Source: Dehalococcoidia bacterium
Lineage (GTDB): Bacteria > Chloroflexota > Dehalococcoidia > UBA2979
DNA length: 50,583 nt
Direction of reading: 5' to 3'
Assembly (NCBI GenBank): GCA_019694855.1
Contig: JAIBBD010000010.1
Coordinates: forward strand, 1 to 50,583
Shown: positions 1 to 8,044 of the stretch, piece by piece
Layout: every line of letters starts with the position of its first letter
How positions within the stretch are numbered: the stretch's first letter is position 1
The notes under the pieces: model-generated
What the model was told of the DNA's origin: nothing
Databases searched by the model: none
The model's input: the letters and a program-made list of their open reading frames with translations, nothing else
Program-made: the position numbers and the translations under genes

Positions 1-477
1 CCCTGGTTGATCCAGATGGGCGGTGACCGGGCCGGCTGGTACTCCTGGGATCACCTCGATAACGGAGGGCACTCAAGCGCCCGGCAGTTGCACCCGGAGT
101 GGCAGAACTTGGCGCTGGGCGATCACATTGCAGCTTGGTCCCCCACAGGACTCATCGCCGACGCGTGGGAAGTCGTCGCCCTCGAACCAGCACGGTTCCT
201 CGGCCTGCGTGGACGCTCGGAGCTCCGATCCCGGACGACGCGTTCCGGATCATCGCGCCCTGCGGCGTACACCGAAGGCCTCTGGGGCTTCCTGTTGGAA
301 GAAGTCGACGCCGGGCGAACGCGGCTACTGGTCGGCGGGTACCAGGTGATGCGCCCCCGCTGGCTCGAGCGCATCGTCGACTTCTGGGTGTACCCACCGG
401 TGCACTGGGTCATGCAGGCGCGTCAGCTCCACAACCTCAAACGCAACATCGAAGGGGCGCACGCGTCGAAACAATGA
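1..477 (+). CDS. SRPBCC-family protein, 5' truncated by window edge
   Basis: The frame is open from base 1 and reads PWLIQMGGDRAGWYSWDHLDN, so the gene starts upstream of the window. The visible 158 residues have the pattern of SRPBCC/START-fold proteins: W-Q-M-G...RAGWYS near the start, a HPEWQ-L-GD block, a TRLLVGGY strand, and a terminal helix with aromatic residues. SRPBCC proteins bind hydrophobic ligands in a helix-grip cavity; no ligand can be named here. Nothing suggests a frameshift. The family assignment is by recalled motif only, so the fold is fairly likely and the function unknown. Confidence 0.6.
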   Translation, partial: PWLIQMGGDRAGWYSWDHLDNGGHSSARQLHPEWQNLALGDHIAAWSPTGLIADAWEVVALEPARFLGLRGRSELRSRTTRSGSSRPAAYTEGLWGFLLEEVDAGRTRLLVGGYQVMRPRWLERIVDFWVYPPVHWVMQARQLHNLKRNIEGAHASKQ

Positions 478-600
478 CGCCGCAGCGAAGTGCGCCTTCG
501 ACCCACGACCAGCGGAGGAGTGCCACCCACCCCTGAGACCTGCGCCCGCGCGCGCCCTACCCTCCCTCCACAACCCAACCCCATCGAGGGAGGAGTGCGC

Positions 601-1008
601 CTACCGCTTCCGCTGCAGTTCCATCAACACGAAATTCGAGGCCGTCGGATGCACCCAGATCGCGTCCGTATTCGGCACCCGCGTCACCCGGCCTCCACCG
701 GCCTCGATTTGCTGTGCCATCGCCTCCGGGTCATCCACCTCGCACACCAGCTGGTAGATCCCCTCGCCGTGCGGGTTCAGCGGATTCACGCGCTCCTTCA
801 TCAGCCGCGACACCGGGCTGTTCTCGTCCACTGGCGAAATCAGGTTCAGCACCACCTGGTCCCCGTACCCCATCGCCACCATCCGAAAATTCCCGATCGG
901 GTTGTGCGAGGGCTCACCCATCGCCTGCATCCCGAACCGCGACTCGTGGTTCCGCACCGCCTCCTCGAGGTCGTGCACGGCAATCGTGTGGTACTTCACC
1001 TGCAGCAT
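601..1008 (-). CDS. VOC (glyoxalase/methylmalonyl-CoA epimerase-like) protein
   Basis: A 135-residue protein with the two beta-alpha-beta-beta-beta halves of a vicinal oxygen chelate protein: YHTIAVHDLEEAV opens the first half, GIYQLVCEVDDPEAM the second, and FVLMELQ closes it. His7 and Glu130 sit where VOC metal ligands occur. The second-half His typical of methylmalonyl-CoA epimerase appears replaced (IYQL), so the metal site may be altered. The start at 1008 is chosen over 1095 because GGAGG lies 8 nt upstream of it and the extra N-terminus is not VOC-like. It points away from the acyl-CoA dehydrogenase; a role in acyl-CoA or small-molecule chemistry is only inferred. Confidence 0.7.
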   Translation of the reverse strand: MLQVKYHTIAVHDLEEAVRNHESRFGMQAMGEPSHNPIGNFRMVAMGYGDQVVLNLISPVDENSPVSRLMKERVNPLNPHGEGIYQLVCEVDDPEAMAQQIEAGGGRVTRVPNTDAIWVHPTASNFVLMELQRKR

Positions 1009-1124
1009 CTCGACGTCCTCCTCCGACTCGCACCCGCGCGGCGCGAACGGCCCGCAGTCTAGCGCATCACAACCGGCATCGAGCGCCACCTGCATTCCCC
1101 GCCTACTCGAGGAGACAGAACAAA

Positions 1125-1140
1125 TGTTTCACGTGAAACA
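1125..1140. other. parS centromere-like site
   Basis: The perfect 16-bp palindrome TGTTTCACGTGAAACA matches the bacterial parS consensus bound by ParB/Spo0J in ParABS chromosome segregation. It lies in the 259-bp divergent space between the VOC gene and the acyl-CoA dehydrogenase, outside any likely coding frame. No second copy was noticed elsewhere in the window and parA/parB are not in view. The sequence match is direct; that ParB binds here is inferred. Confidence 0.85.
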
Positions 1141-1267
1141 TATTGTGCACGTCATCACAAATGTCCTCATCGACCCGACCGGATGACGATCGTGGTATCG
1201 TCGGCTCGCCCCCTCGCCCCCGCGCGCGAGGAGCCACGACACACATTGCAGCACTGGGAGGTCATCG

Positions 1268-2479
1268 ATGGAATGGAATGACAGCGAGCAACAGGCCGCC
1301 TTCCGCGAAGACGTGCGCTCCTTCCTGCGCACCCGCCTCCCCGCCTACTACCAGGATCACGAGTCCCGCCGCCACGAGAACAGCGGCCTCGAGAACGACT
1401 GGCAGCAGGACCTCCACAACGGCACGCCCGAACAGCAGGCCGCCGCGAAGGAGTGGGCCGTCGCCCTGTCCGAGAAGGGCTGGGGCCAGCCGCACTGGCC
1501 CGCCGAATACGGCGGAGCCAGCCTCTCCCCCTTCGACCAGTTCATCCTCAAGCAGGAGTTCGCCCTCGCCGAGGCCCCCGAGATCGGCGGCTCCCTCGTC
1601 GGCTCCACCTTGCTCGTTCACGGCACCGAGGAGCAGAAGGAGCGCTTCCTCAAGCCCACGCTGACCGGCGAGATCCGCTGGGCCCAGGGCTTCTCCGAGC
1701 CCGGTGCCGGCTCCGACCTCGGCTCCCTCCAGTGCCGCGCCACCCGTGACGGCGACGAGTGGGTCATCAACGGCCAGAAGCTCTGGACCTCCGCCGGCCA
1801 CAAGGCCAACTGGATCTTCGGCCTCTTCCGCACCGACCCCGACGCCCCCAAGCATCGAGGCATCACCTTCCTCCTCCTCGACGCCACGAGCCCCGGCGTC
1901 TCCGTCCGCCCCATCATCTCGATGGGCTGGGAGCACGCCACGAACGAGACCTTCTACGAGGACGTACGAGTCCCCTCAAATCAGGTCGTAGGGGAGGTCA
2001 ACCGCGGCTGGTACGTCGGCATGACCCTCCTTGACTACGAACGCTCCGGCATCGGCGGCGCCGTCGCCCACCGCCGCAACCTCCAGGAGCTCATCGCCGA
2101 CGTCCGAGGTGGGAGCGGCACCCCGAATCGCGCCCGCCTCGAGCGCTTCGAGATCACGGACCGCTACATCGAGTCCGAGGTCATGTTCAACCTCGCTCTC
2201 CGGGTTGCTTCCATGCACGCCGCCGGCACCCTGCCGAACTACGAGGCCTCCATGGGCAAGCTCTACTCCACCGAGCTCGCCCAGCGCGTCGCCCGCACCG
2301 GCATGCGCACGTACGGCCTCTACGCCAACTGCTGGTCACCCACCGAGGAGTACGCGCCGCTCCACGCCAAGCACACCCAGAACTGCTGCCACACCGTCGT
2401 CGGCACCATCGCCGGCGGCTCCAACGAGATTCAGCGCAACATCATCGCCACCCGCGGTCTCGGCCTGCCCCGAGGCTAG
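1268..2479 (+). CDS. Acyl-CoA dehydrogenase
   Basis: A 403-residue flavoprotein of normal family length that would oxidise an acyl-CoA to the 2-enoyl-CoA and pass electrons to ETF. Visible signatures are GFSEPGAGSDLGSL (about 141-153), INGQKLWTSAGHKANW (167-182) and the C-terminal GGSNEIQRNIIATRG. The usual MCAD-type Glu just before the GG is Ala here (TIAGGSNE). Glu258 in LDYER aligns with the catalytic base of isovaleryl-CoA/long-chain dehydrogenases, which suggests that subclass. GGGAGGT lies just upstream of the ATG. A strong hairpin ends the gene. The substrate is unknown. Confidence 0.93.
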   Translation: MEWNDSEQQAAFREDVRSFLRTRLPAYYQDHESRRHENSGLENDWQQDLHNGTPEQQAAAKEWAVALSEKGWGQPHWPAEYGGASLSPFDQFILKQEFALAEAPEIGGSLVGSTLLVHGTEEQKERFLKPTLTGEIRWAQGFSEPGAGSDLGSLQCRATRDGDEWVINGQKLWTSAGHKANWIFGLFRTDPDAPKHRGITFLLLDATSPGVSVRPIISMGWEHATNETFYEDVRVPSNQVVGEVNRGWYVGMTLLDYERSGIGGAVAHRRNLQELIADVRGGSGTPNRARLERFEITDRYIESEVMFNLALRVASMHAAGTLPNYEASMGKLYSTELAQRVARTGMRTYGLYANCWSPTEEYAPLHAKHTQNCCHTVVGTIAGGSNEIQRNIIATRGLGLPRG

Positions 2480-2500
2480 TCAGCACCCCTCGAGGGACAA

Positions 2501-2535
2501 GACGAGAGGCGGGCCATTCGGGCCCGCCTCTCGTC
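2501..2535. terminator. Bidirectional hairpin terminator
   Basis: A perfect 15-bp stem (2501-2515 with 2521-2535) around the 5-nt loop ATTCG lies between the converging acyl-CoA dehydrogenase and binding-protein genes. There is no U-tract, so termination is inferred from position and stem strength. Confidence 0.75.
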
Positions 2536-2557
2536 TGACTGCCGGAAGGTCCGCTGG

Positions 2558-4336
2558 CTACTTGTCGAGCCAGAGGTTCTTCGCCTGCGCCCCGATGTCG
2601 TAGAAGTACGAGTTGGCGCCCAGCACGCCCGAGTAGCGGACGCCGCGCATCCAGGGCTGGTACGTCACCGTCCCGATGTTCGCCGGCTTCTCCACGCGGT
2701 ACATCTGGTCCAGTGCCTTGTCCCAGATCTTCCGCAGGATCTCCTTGCGGGCCTGCGGGTTGATCTCCGACCGCTGCTGCTCCGCCCATGCGTCGATCTC
2801 CGCGTCCTTGATCCGCCAGCGGTTGCCCGTCGAGTCGGACCGCATGTGCTGGTAGAAGAAGTTGTCCGTGTCGAAGCCCTGCGCCGCCCAGCCGTCAGCG
2901 ACCTCGGCGAACTTCGCACCGATCCACTGCGAGTTGAACTCCGTGTAGTCGGTCTTCTTCGCCTCGAAGTTGATGCCGGCCCGCCGCATCTGGTCGACCA
3001 GCACCTCGTTCGGGCGCGTGTTCGTCGCGTCGTTGTAGTTGTAGTAGATCATCGGCACGCTCAGGTTCGGCTGACCGGCCGCGTCGAGGAGCTTCTTCGC
3101 CTCTGCCACGTCCGTCTTGAACCACTTGCCGAGCAGCCCCGACTCCACCGTCGGCTGCTGGTCGAACAGGAAGATCCAGGGGAACGTCGGCAACGCGACG
3201 CCGTTGCCCTGGAACACAAGCTGGATCAGCTCGTTGCGGTCCATCGCGAGGCTGATCGCGCGCCGAATGCGCACGTCCTGCCACTTCGGGTTGTCGAGGT
3301 TGAACGAGATCGCGAACGTGGTGTTCACCGGCCGCGACGCCGTCGCCTGCACGTCCGGATTCGTCTTCAACAACGTCTCGAGGTCAGCCGGAGTCGCACC
3401 GACCACATAGCCGAAGTCGATCTGCTTCGCGCGGAACGCCGCGAGCTGCGCGGCGCCGTCCGTCATCACCCGGCAGTCGATCCCGTCGACGTAGACCTGA
3501 CCAGCCCAGTACTCGGGGTTCTTGACGAAAGTCGCCCCGGTGCCCGACTGCGCGTCTTTCAAGATCATCGGCCCCGTGCCGATGACCTTCTTCTCGATAT
3601 CGCCGGAGTCGACGAGCTCCTTCGGGTGGATGGTCGTGTAGCGGCTGGCGATCGGGATCAGGAAGTCCGGCTGAGGCTTGTTCAGCGTGATCTTCAGCGT
3701 CGCGTCATCGACGACGTCGATCGACTTCACGTTCGTGTAGTACGGCTTGTGCACGCCCTCGGTCTTGTAGCGGTCGAGGGCGAACTTCGCGTCAGCCGCC
3801 TTGAACGCCCGCCCGTTCAGCGGGGCCACGTTCTGCCATTTCACGTTCGGCTGCAGCTTGAACGTGTACGTCAGGCCGTCCGGTGACGTTTCCCACGACT
3901 TCGCCAGCTCCGGCACCAGGTCGAGCTTGAATGGATCGGCGTCCGGACCGCGCTTGAAGCCCAGCAGGCGGTCGTACACGGTGTTCGGCACCGTAATCGT
4001 GCCGCCGGCGGCCGACTTCGTCGGGTCCATCGTCGACACGTCCCAGGTGACGCCGAAGACCGCCGTGCCGCCCGCCTTCGGCGTCTTCCCCGCCGGCTCC
4101 GCGAACGCGTACGGGATCGTCTTGCCGCCGACCTGGATGCCCGCGACCGGCGTCGCGCCCGCGGTCGCCGAGGCGCCTCCGCCGCTCGTCCCGCCGGACG
4201 GCTGGTCGCCGCCGTCATCGTCGCTCCCGCATCCGATGAGCGCCGCCGCGGCCACGCCTCCGGCCGCCAGCGCTCCGCCACGCAGCACGCTGCGGCGGGT
4301 AAGCAGCGATTCCTTGTCCCCCAGCAGACTGCTCAT
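2558..4336 (-). CDS. ABC transporter substrate-binding lipoprotein (SBP family 5, oligopeptide/nickel type)
   Basis: A 592-residue extracytoplasmic binding protein. The N-terminus has a Tat-like TRRSVLRGG (Arg14-Arg15), a hydrophobic stretch and a lipobox ending at Cys36 (ALIGC), then an acidic Gly/Ser linker. The mature part shows family 5 features such as VPELAKSWETSPDGLTYTF, IRRAISLAMDRNEL and a C-terminal RVEKPANIGTV. The start at 4336 is preferred to 4438 because GGGAG lies 9 nt upstream and it places the Tat motif near the N-terminus. No permease or ATPase gene is adjacent, so the transporter partner must be elsewhere. The ligand could be a peptide or another solute. Confidence 0.92.
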   Translation of the reverse strand: MSSLLGDKESLLTRRSVLRGGALAAGGVAAAALIGCGSDDDGGDQPSGGTSGGGASATAGATPVAGIQVGGKTIPYAFAEPAGKTPKAGGTAVFGVTWDVSTMDPTKSAAGGTITVPNTVYDRLLGFKRGPDADPFKLDLVPELAKSWETSPDGLTYTFKLQPNVKWQNVAPLNGRAFKAADAKFALDRYKTEGVHKPYYTNVKSIDVVDDATLKITLNKPQPDFLIPIASRYTTIHPKELVDSGDIEKKVIGTGPMILKDAQSGTGATFVKNPEYWAGQVYVDGIDCRVMTDGAAQLAAFRAKQIDFGYVVGATPADLETLLKTNPDVQATASRPVNTTFAISFNLDNPKWQDVRIRRAISLAMDRNELIQLVFQGNGVALPTFPWIFLFDQQPTVESGLLGKWFKTDVAEAKKLLDAAGQPNLSVPMIYYNYNDATNTRPNEVLVDQMRRAGINFEAKKTDYTEFNSQWIGAKFAEVADGWAAQGFDTDNFFYQHMRSDSTGNRWRIKDAEIDAWAEQQRSEINPQARKEILRKIWDKALDQMYRVEKPANIGTVTYQPWMRGVRYSGVLGANSYFYDIGAQAKNLWLDK

Positions 4337-4501
4337 ACGATGCCACTCCCTCTCGAGCTGCCCGTTTCGATGAACGGATTTCATGACGATACGGCCCGTT
4401 ATTTCCTCCGGATGTATCGCGAGCAGTCGCTTCAACAAACATTTTGAGGGGCGCCCTGCGCCGATCGACTCATGGGGAATCGAGAGACAGCGTTCGTCCG
4501 C

Positions 4502-4553
4502 TGCTATAGAGTGACGCCATTCCTGCGGACGCGTACGAGGCGTGTGCTAGAGT
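4502..4553 (+). promoter_or_regulatory. Two candidate extended -10 promoters for the crotonase gene
   Basis: TGC-TATAGA (4502-4510) and TGC-TAGAGT (4545-4553) both fit an extended -10 (TGN plus hexamer) on the plus strand, 20-65 nt ahead of the start at 4574. Neither has a convincing -35. The second lies well placed for a short leader carrying GGGAGGG. Confidence 0.45.
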
Positions 4554-4573
4554 CGGCCACCGGGAGGGCATGT

Positions 4574-5362
4574 ATGACGTACGAAAACCTTCAGCTCGAA
4601 CGCGACGGCCACGTCGCCATCATCCGTTTGAACCGCCCCGAGCGGCTGAACGCCCTGAGCGGTGGCCTGGTGCGCGACCTCAACGACGTCTGGGACCAGC
4701 TCGACACGGAGTTCCCCCAGATCCGCGCCATCATCCTCACCGGCAACGGTCGTGGCTTCTGCTCCGGCGCTGACCTGAGCGCGCAGATCGCGGGCGTGAG
4801 CGGCGAGGCCCCGCGTCCCGCCTGGGACCCCCGCTCGAGCATCCCGCCGCTGGCGCCCCGCATGCGTCTCGTGCAGCAGCCCATCATCGCCGCCGTAAAT
4901 GGCGTCGCTACCGGCGCCGGCCTGTCGCTGTCGCTCGCCTCCGACATCCGCATCGCCTCCACCGAGGCGCGCTTCGCCAGCATCTTCGTGAAGCGCGGCC
5001 TGGTCCCCGACACCGGTTCCTCGGTCTCGCTGGTCGACCTCATCGGCCTCGGCGCGGCGTCCGAGATGGCGTACACCGGCCGCCTGGTGGACGCCCAGTG
5101 GGCGCTCGAGAAGGGCCTTGTAAACAAGGTGGTCCCGCCCGACCAGCTGATGGACTCCGCGATGGCCCTGGCGCAGGAGATCGCCGGTAACCCGCCCCTG
5201 ACCGTGCGCGCGAGCAAGCAGCTCATCCACCGCCGCCAGCGCCTCGACGACGCGCTGCCGTACGAGCACGACGCGAACGGCCCCTCGATGCCCAGCGACG
5301 ACCGTATCGAGGCGCTTCGCGCCTTCGTCGAGAAGCGCGACCCGGTCTACTACGGCCGGTAA
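4574..5362 (+). CDS. Enoyl-CoA hydratase/isomerase family protein (PaaG-like)
   Basis: A 262-residue crotonase-fold enzyme. The oxyanion-hole regions are RAIILTGNGRGFCSGADLS and VNGVATGAGLSLSLASDIR. Both hydratase glutamates are absent: the GGGxE position reads GAGLS and the PE position reads FVKRG. Instead Asp146 in RGLVPDTG matches the catalytic Asp of PaaG-type ring-oxepin/enoyl isomerases, so isomerase chemistry is more likely than hydration. GGGAGGG sits 5 nt before the ATG at 4574; the longer frame from 4472 has no crotonase homology in its extra residues. The two CoA-transferase genes follow after a hairpin. Confidence 0.88.
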   Translation: MTYENLQLERDGHVAIIRLNRPERLNALSGGLVRDLNDVWDQLDTEFPQIRAIILTGNGRGFCSGADLSAQIAGVSGEAPRPAWDPRSSIPPLAPRMRLVQQPIIAAVNGVATGAGLSLSLASDIRIASTEARFASIFVKRGLVPDTGSSVSLVDLIGLGAASEMAYTGRLVDAQWALEKGLVNKVVPPDQLMDSAMALAQEIAGNPPLTVRASKQLIHRRQRLDDALPYEHDANGPSMPSDDRIEALRAFVEKRDPVYYGR

Positions 5363-5376
5363 CGATGAGTAGCGCG

Positions 5377-5400
5377 GGAGGCGGGCTGGAGCCCGCCTCC
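5377..5400. terminator. Hairpin between crotonase and CoA-transferase genes
   Basis: A perfect 10-bp GC-rich stem (5377-5386 with 5391-5400) has a TGGA tetraloop and no U-tract. It may attenuate or terminate transcription, or protect a processed 3' end, between two co-directional genes. Confidence 0.55.
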
Positions 5401-5417
5401 ACTCAAGGCGGCGCCCT

Positions 5418-6626
5418 ATGTCCGGTCCGCTCGAAGGCTGGCGCGTCCTCGACCTGACTCAGGGGATCGCTGGTCCGTACGTCACCAAGCTCTGCTCCGA
5501 CTACGGCGCTAACGTCCTCAAGGTCGAGCGACCGGGAGTGGGCGACGCGTCGAGGAATATCGGCCCCTTCCCGGGCGACCACCCGAACGTGGACGCGAGC
5601 GGGATGTTCCTCACCCTCAATACGGGAAAGCACAGCGTCACCCTCAACCTGAAGACGAAGACGGGTCGCGAGATCCTCCTACGGCTGGCGAAGGAGGCGG
5701 ATCTCGTCGTCGAGAGCTTCCGCGCCGGGACGCTGGAGCGGCTCGACCTCGCCCCGGAGCGTTTTGCCGAGGCCAACCCGTCGGCCGCGCTCGTCCGCAT
5801 CTCGAACTTCGGCCAGACCGGCCCCATGCGCGACTTCAGCGCTGACGACCTGACCGCCTACGCCGCAGCCGGCATCCTGCAGGTCACCGGCGAGCCCGAC
5901 CGCGAACCGGTAGGCCTCGGTATCTATACGCCGCTCTTCCTCGCGGGGGCGATCGTGGCGCCGATGGCCCTCGCGGCCATGCGAGCCGCCCACCGCGACG
6001 GACAGCAGGAGGTCGTGGATTTCTCGATCCAGGAGGGGCTCGCCGGATCCATGGACCGAGGCGGCACGAACCTCGTCAGCTTCCAGTACAGCGGGGCGCT
6101 CATGGTCGAGCGCCGTGAGCGCGTCCTCATCAACTCCCTGCCGAATGGAGTCTTCCCCTGCGCCGACGGGTACATCCAGGTCACCACGCAGGTGAACTGG
6201 TTCGACCGCTTCTGCCGCGTCATCGGTCGTCCGGAGTGGATCACCGATCCGCGCATGACCTCCAACCTCAACAACCCGCTCGAAATCGGCGGTGAGGTGG
6301 AGGCGGCGTTTTACGAGTGGCTGTTGCCGAGGACGAAGCAGCAAGCCATGGAAGAGGCCCAGGCGGTCGGCTGGCCCCTTTCGGCGCTGAATACGCCCGC
6401 CGATGTCATCCGCGACCCGCACTTCCGCGAGCGCGGCTTCTTCGTTGGCATCGACCATCCACAGGCCGGCCACATCGAGCTGCCCGGGCTCGCCGTCCGC
6501 TTCAGCGACACCCCCGGCGAGGTGCGCCGCCCGCCCTTGCTCGGCGAACACACCTTCGAAGTGCTGGCCGGCCTCGGGTACGCGCCGCAGGAGATCGCGG
6601 CGCTACGCGCCGAGAGCGTCATCTGA
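5418..6626 (+). CDS. Family III CoA-transferase (CaiB/BaiF), catalytic Asp position substituted
   Basis: A 402-residue CaiB/BaiF protein: N-terminal GWRVLDLTQGIAGPYVTKL, then GANVLKVERPGVGD (30-43), LNTGKHSVTLNLKT (67-80) and VRISNFGQTGP (126-136). Family III enzymes move CoA between acids through an aspartyl-CoA mixed anhydride. The loop that normally reads GD before the next helix reads VGLGIYTP (165-172) here, so the nucleophile appears to be missing. The adjacent paralogue keeps it. A heteromeric enzyme in which this is the non-catalytic subunit, as proposed for benzylsuccinate-type transferases, is an inference. It ends 10 nt before its partner. Confidence 0.88.
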   Translation: MSGPLEGWRVLDLTQGIAGPYVTKLCSDYGANVLKVERPGVGDASRNIGPFPGDHPNVDASGMFLTLNTGKHSVTLNLKTKTGREILLRLAKEADLVVESFRAGTLERLDLAPERFAEANPSAALVRISNFGQTGPMRDFSADDLTAYAAAGILQVTGEPDREPVGLGIYTPLFLAGAIVAPMALAAMRAAHRDGQQEVVDFSIQEGLAGSMDRGGTNLVSFQYSGALMVERRERVLINSLPNGVFPCADGYIQVTTQVNWFDRFCRVIGRPEWITDPRMTSNLNNPLEIGGEVEAAFYEWLLPRTKQQAMEEAQAVGWPLSALNTPADVIRDPHFRERGFFVGIDHPQAGHIELPGLAVRFSDTPGEVRRPPLLGEHTFEVLAGLGYAPQEIAALRAESVI

Positions 6627-6636
6627 GGAGGAGTCG

Positions 6637-7941
6637 ATGAGCGACCGCAGGCCTCCACTGGACGGCGTCCGTGTCCTCGCACAGGGCCTCGTCTGGGCCG
6701 GGCCCTTCTCGACCGTGATCCTGTCCGACCTCGGCGCAGAGGTGATCGAGGTGGAGTCGATCCAGCACCTCAACCCCACCCGCACACAGATGCGTCACAT
6801 CCCTGACGTCGTCATGGAAAGCGTCGGTGGCACCTACTACGTGAACCGCGACCCCTCCGAGGGCTTCTGGAACCGCCAGGCGTGGTTCAACTACGGCAAG
6901 CGCGGCTGCAAGTCGGTTACGTTGAACCTCCACAGCGCCCGTGGCCGTGAGCTCTTCCTCGAACTGGTGAAGCAGTCGGACGCGTTCATCGAGAATAATG
7001 CCGCGGGCGTGGTCGACTCCCTCGGCATCGGCTGGGACGTACTCCACGCCACGAACCCGCGCCTGATCATGGTGCGCTTCCCCGGTTTCGGCATCACGGG
7101 CCCCTACAGCCACCACAAGGGCTACGGCTCGAACATGGAGGCTGTCGCCGGCCACACGATGGTGCGCGGCTACGCCGACGCCGACCCCTCGCTCACGCCC
7201 GCTTCCCTGCACGGCGACCCGAACGCGGGCGCACACGTCGCATGGGCGGTGCAGGCGGCGCTCCTGGCCCGTGAGCGCACAGGCGAGGGCCAATTGATCG
7301 AGATCTCGCAGTCCGAGGCCGTGCTTCACCACATCGCCTACGACATCCTCGACTACACCCTCAACGGCCGCGAGACGGGGCAGCGAGGGAACAACCACCC
7401 GGCCTTCGCGCCATACGGGGTGTTCCCCTGCGCGGGCCACGACCGCTGGATCGCGATCGCAGTGACCTCGGATGAAGGGTTTGCTGCGCTGTCCGAGGTC
7501 ATCGGGGCTCCCGAACTCGCCTCGGATGAGCGGTTCGCCACGACCATCGACCGCCTCCGCCACCGCTCCGAGGTAAACGCGGCCGTCGGCGAGCGGACAG
7601 GCGCGATGCAGAACGAGCAGCTCGCGAAGGCGCTGCAGGAGCGCGGCGTCACCGCATCGGCACTGGCGCACCAACAGGAAATGCATGAGGACGAGCACCT
7701 CCGTTCGCGCGGCTACTTCAACTCGATCACGCACCCCGAGGCCGGGACGCACCTGTACCCTGGCCCGCTCGCGAAGCTCGAGCGCACGGTGGCGGTGCCG
7801 CCGTTCCAGCCGGCGCCCACGCTCGGTCAACACAACGAGTATGTGCTGAAGGACCTGCTGGGCCTTGATGACGCGGCGTATCAACAGCTCATCGAGGAGC
7901 AGGTCATCGGGGACACGTACCTCGAAAGCGCGACTGCCTGA
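6637..7941 (+). CDS. Family III CoA-transferase (CaiB/BaiF), Asp retained
   Basis: A 434-residue CaiB/BaiF paralogue of the preceding gene. Features are VRVLAQGLVWAGPFSTVIL, LGAEVIEVESIQH (32-44), YGKRGCKSVTLNLHS (86-100), RFPGFGITGPY (147-157) and LHGDPNAGAH (191-200), where Asp194 is the expected nucleophile that becomes acylated. The start is the ATG at 6637, preceded by GAGGAGGAG that overlaps the end of the upstream gene, so the pair is probably translationally coupled. The longer frame starting within the upstream gene is rejected. The likely role is activation of a carboxylic acid to its CoA thioester for the neighbouring beta-oxidation-type enzymes; donor and acceptor are unknown. Confidence 0.9.
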   Translation: MSDRRPPLDGVRVLAQGLVWAGPFSTVILSDLGAEVIEVESIQHLNPTRTQMRHIPDVVMESVGGTYYVNRDPSEGFWNRQAWFNYGKRGCKSVTLNLHSARGRELFLELVKQSDAFIENNAAGVVDSLGIGWDVLHATNPRLIMVRFPGFGITGPYSHHKGYGSNMEAVAGHTMVRGYADADPSLTPASLHGDPNAGAHVAWAVQAALLARERTGEGQLIEISQSEAVLHHIAYDILDYTLNGRETGQRGNNHPAFAPYGVFPCAGHDRWIAIAVTSDEGFAALSEVIGAPELASDERFATTIDRLRHRSEVNAAVGERTGAMQNEQLAKALQERGVTASALAHQQEMHEDEHLRSRGYFNSITHPEAGTHLYPGPLAKLERTVAVPPFQPAPTLGQHNEYVLKDLLGLDDAAYQQLIEEQVIGDTYLESATA

Positions 7942-8001
7942 CGAGGCGCGGGCGCGCGGAGATTGGTTGGGCTCAAGCGTCCCACTGCGCCATCGGCGGC
8001 G

Positions 8002-8007
8002 TAGTAT
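8002..8007 (+). promoter_or_regulatory. Candidate -10 for enoyl-CoA hydratase gene
   Basis: TAGTAT lies 37 nt before the start at 8045 in a 103-nt gap, followed by a strong GAGGAGGAAACAG ribosome-binding site. No clear -35 is visible. Confidence 0.35.
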
Positions 8008-8044
8008 GACGCTCGGCATGCAAGGGACTTAGAGGAGGAAACAG

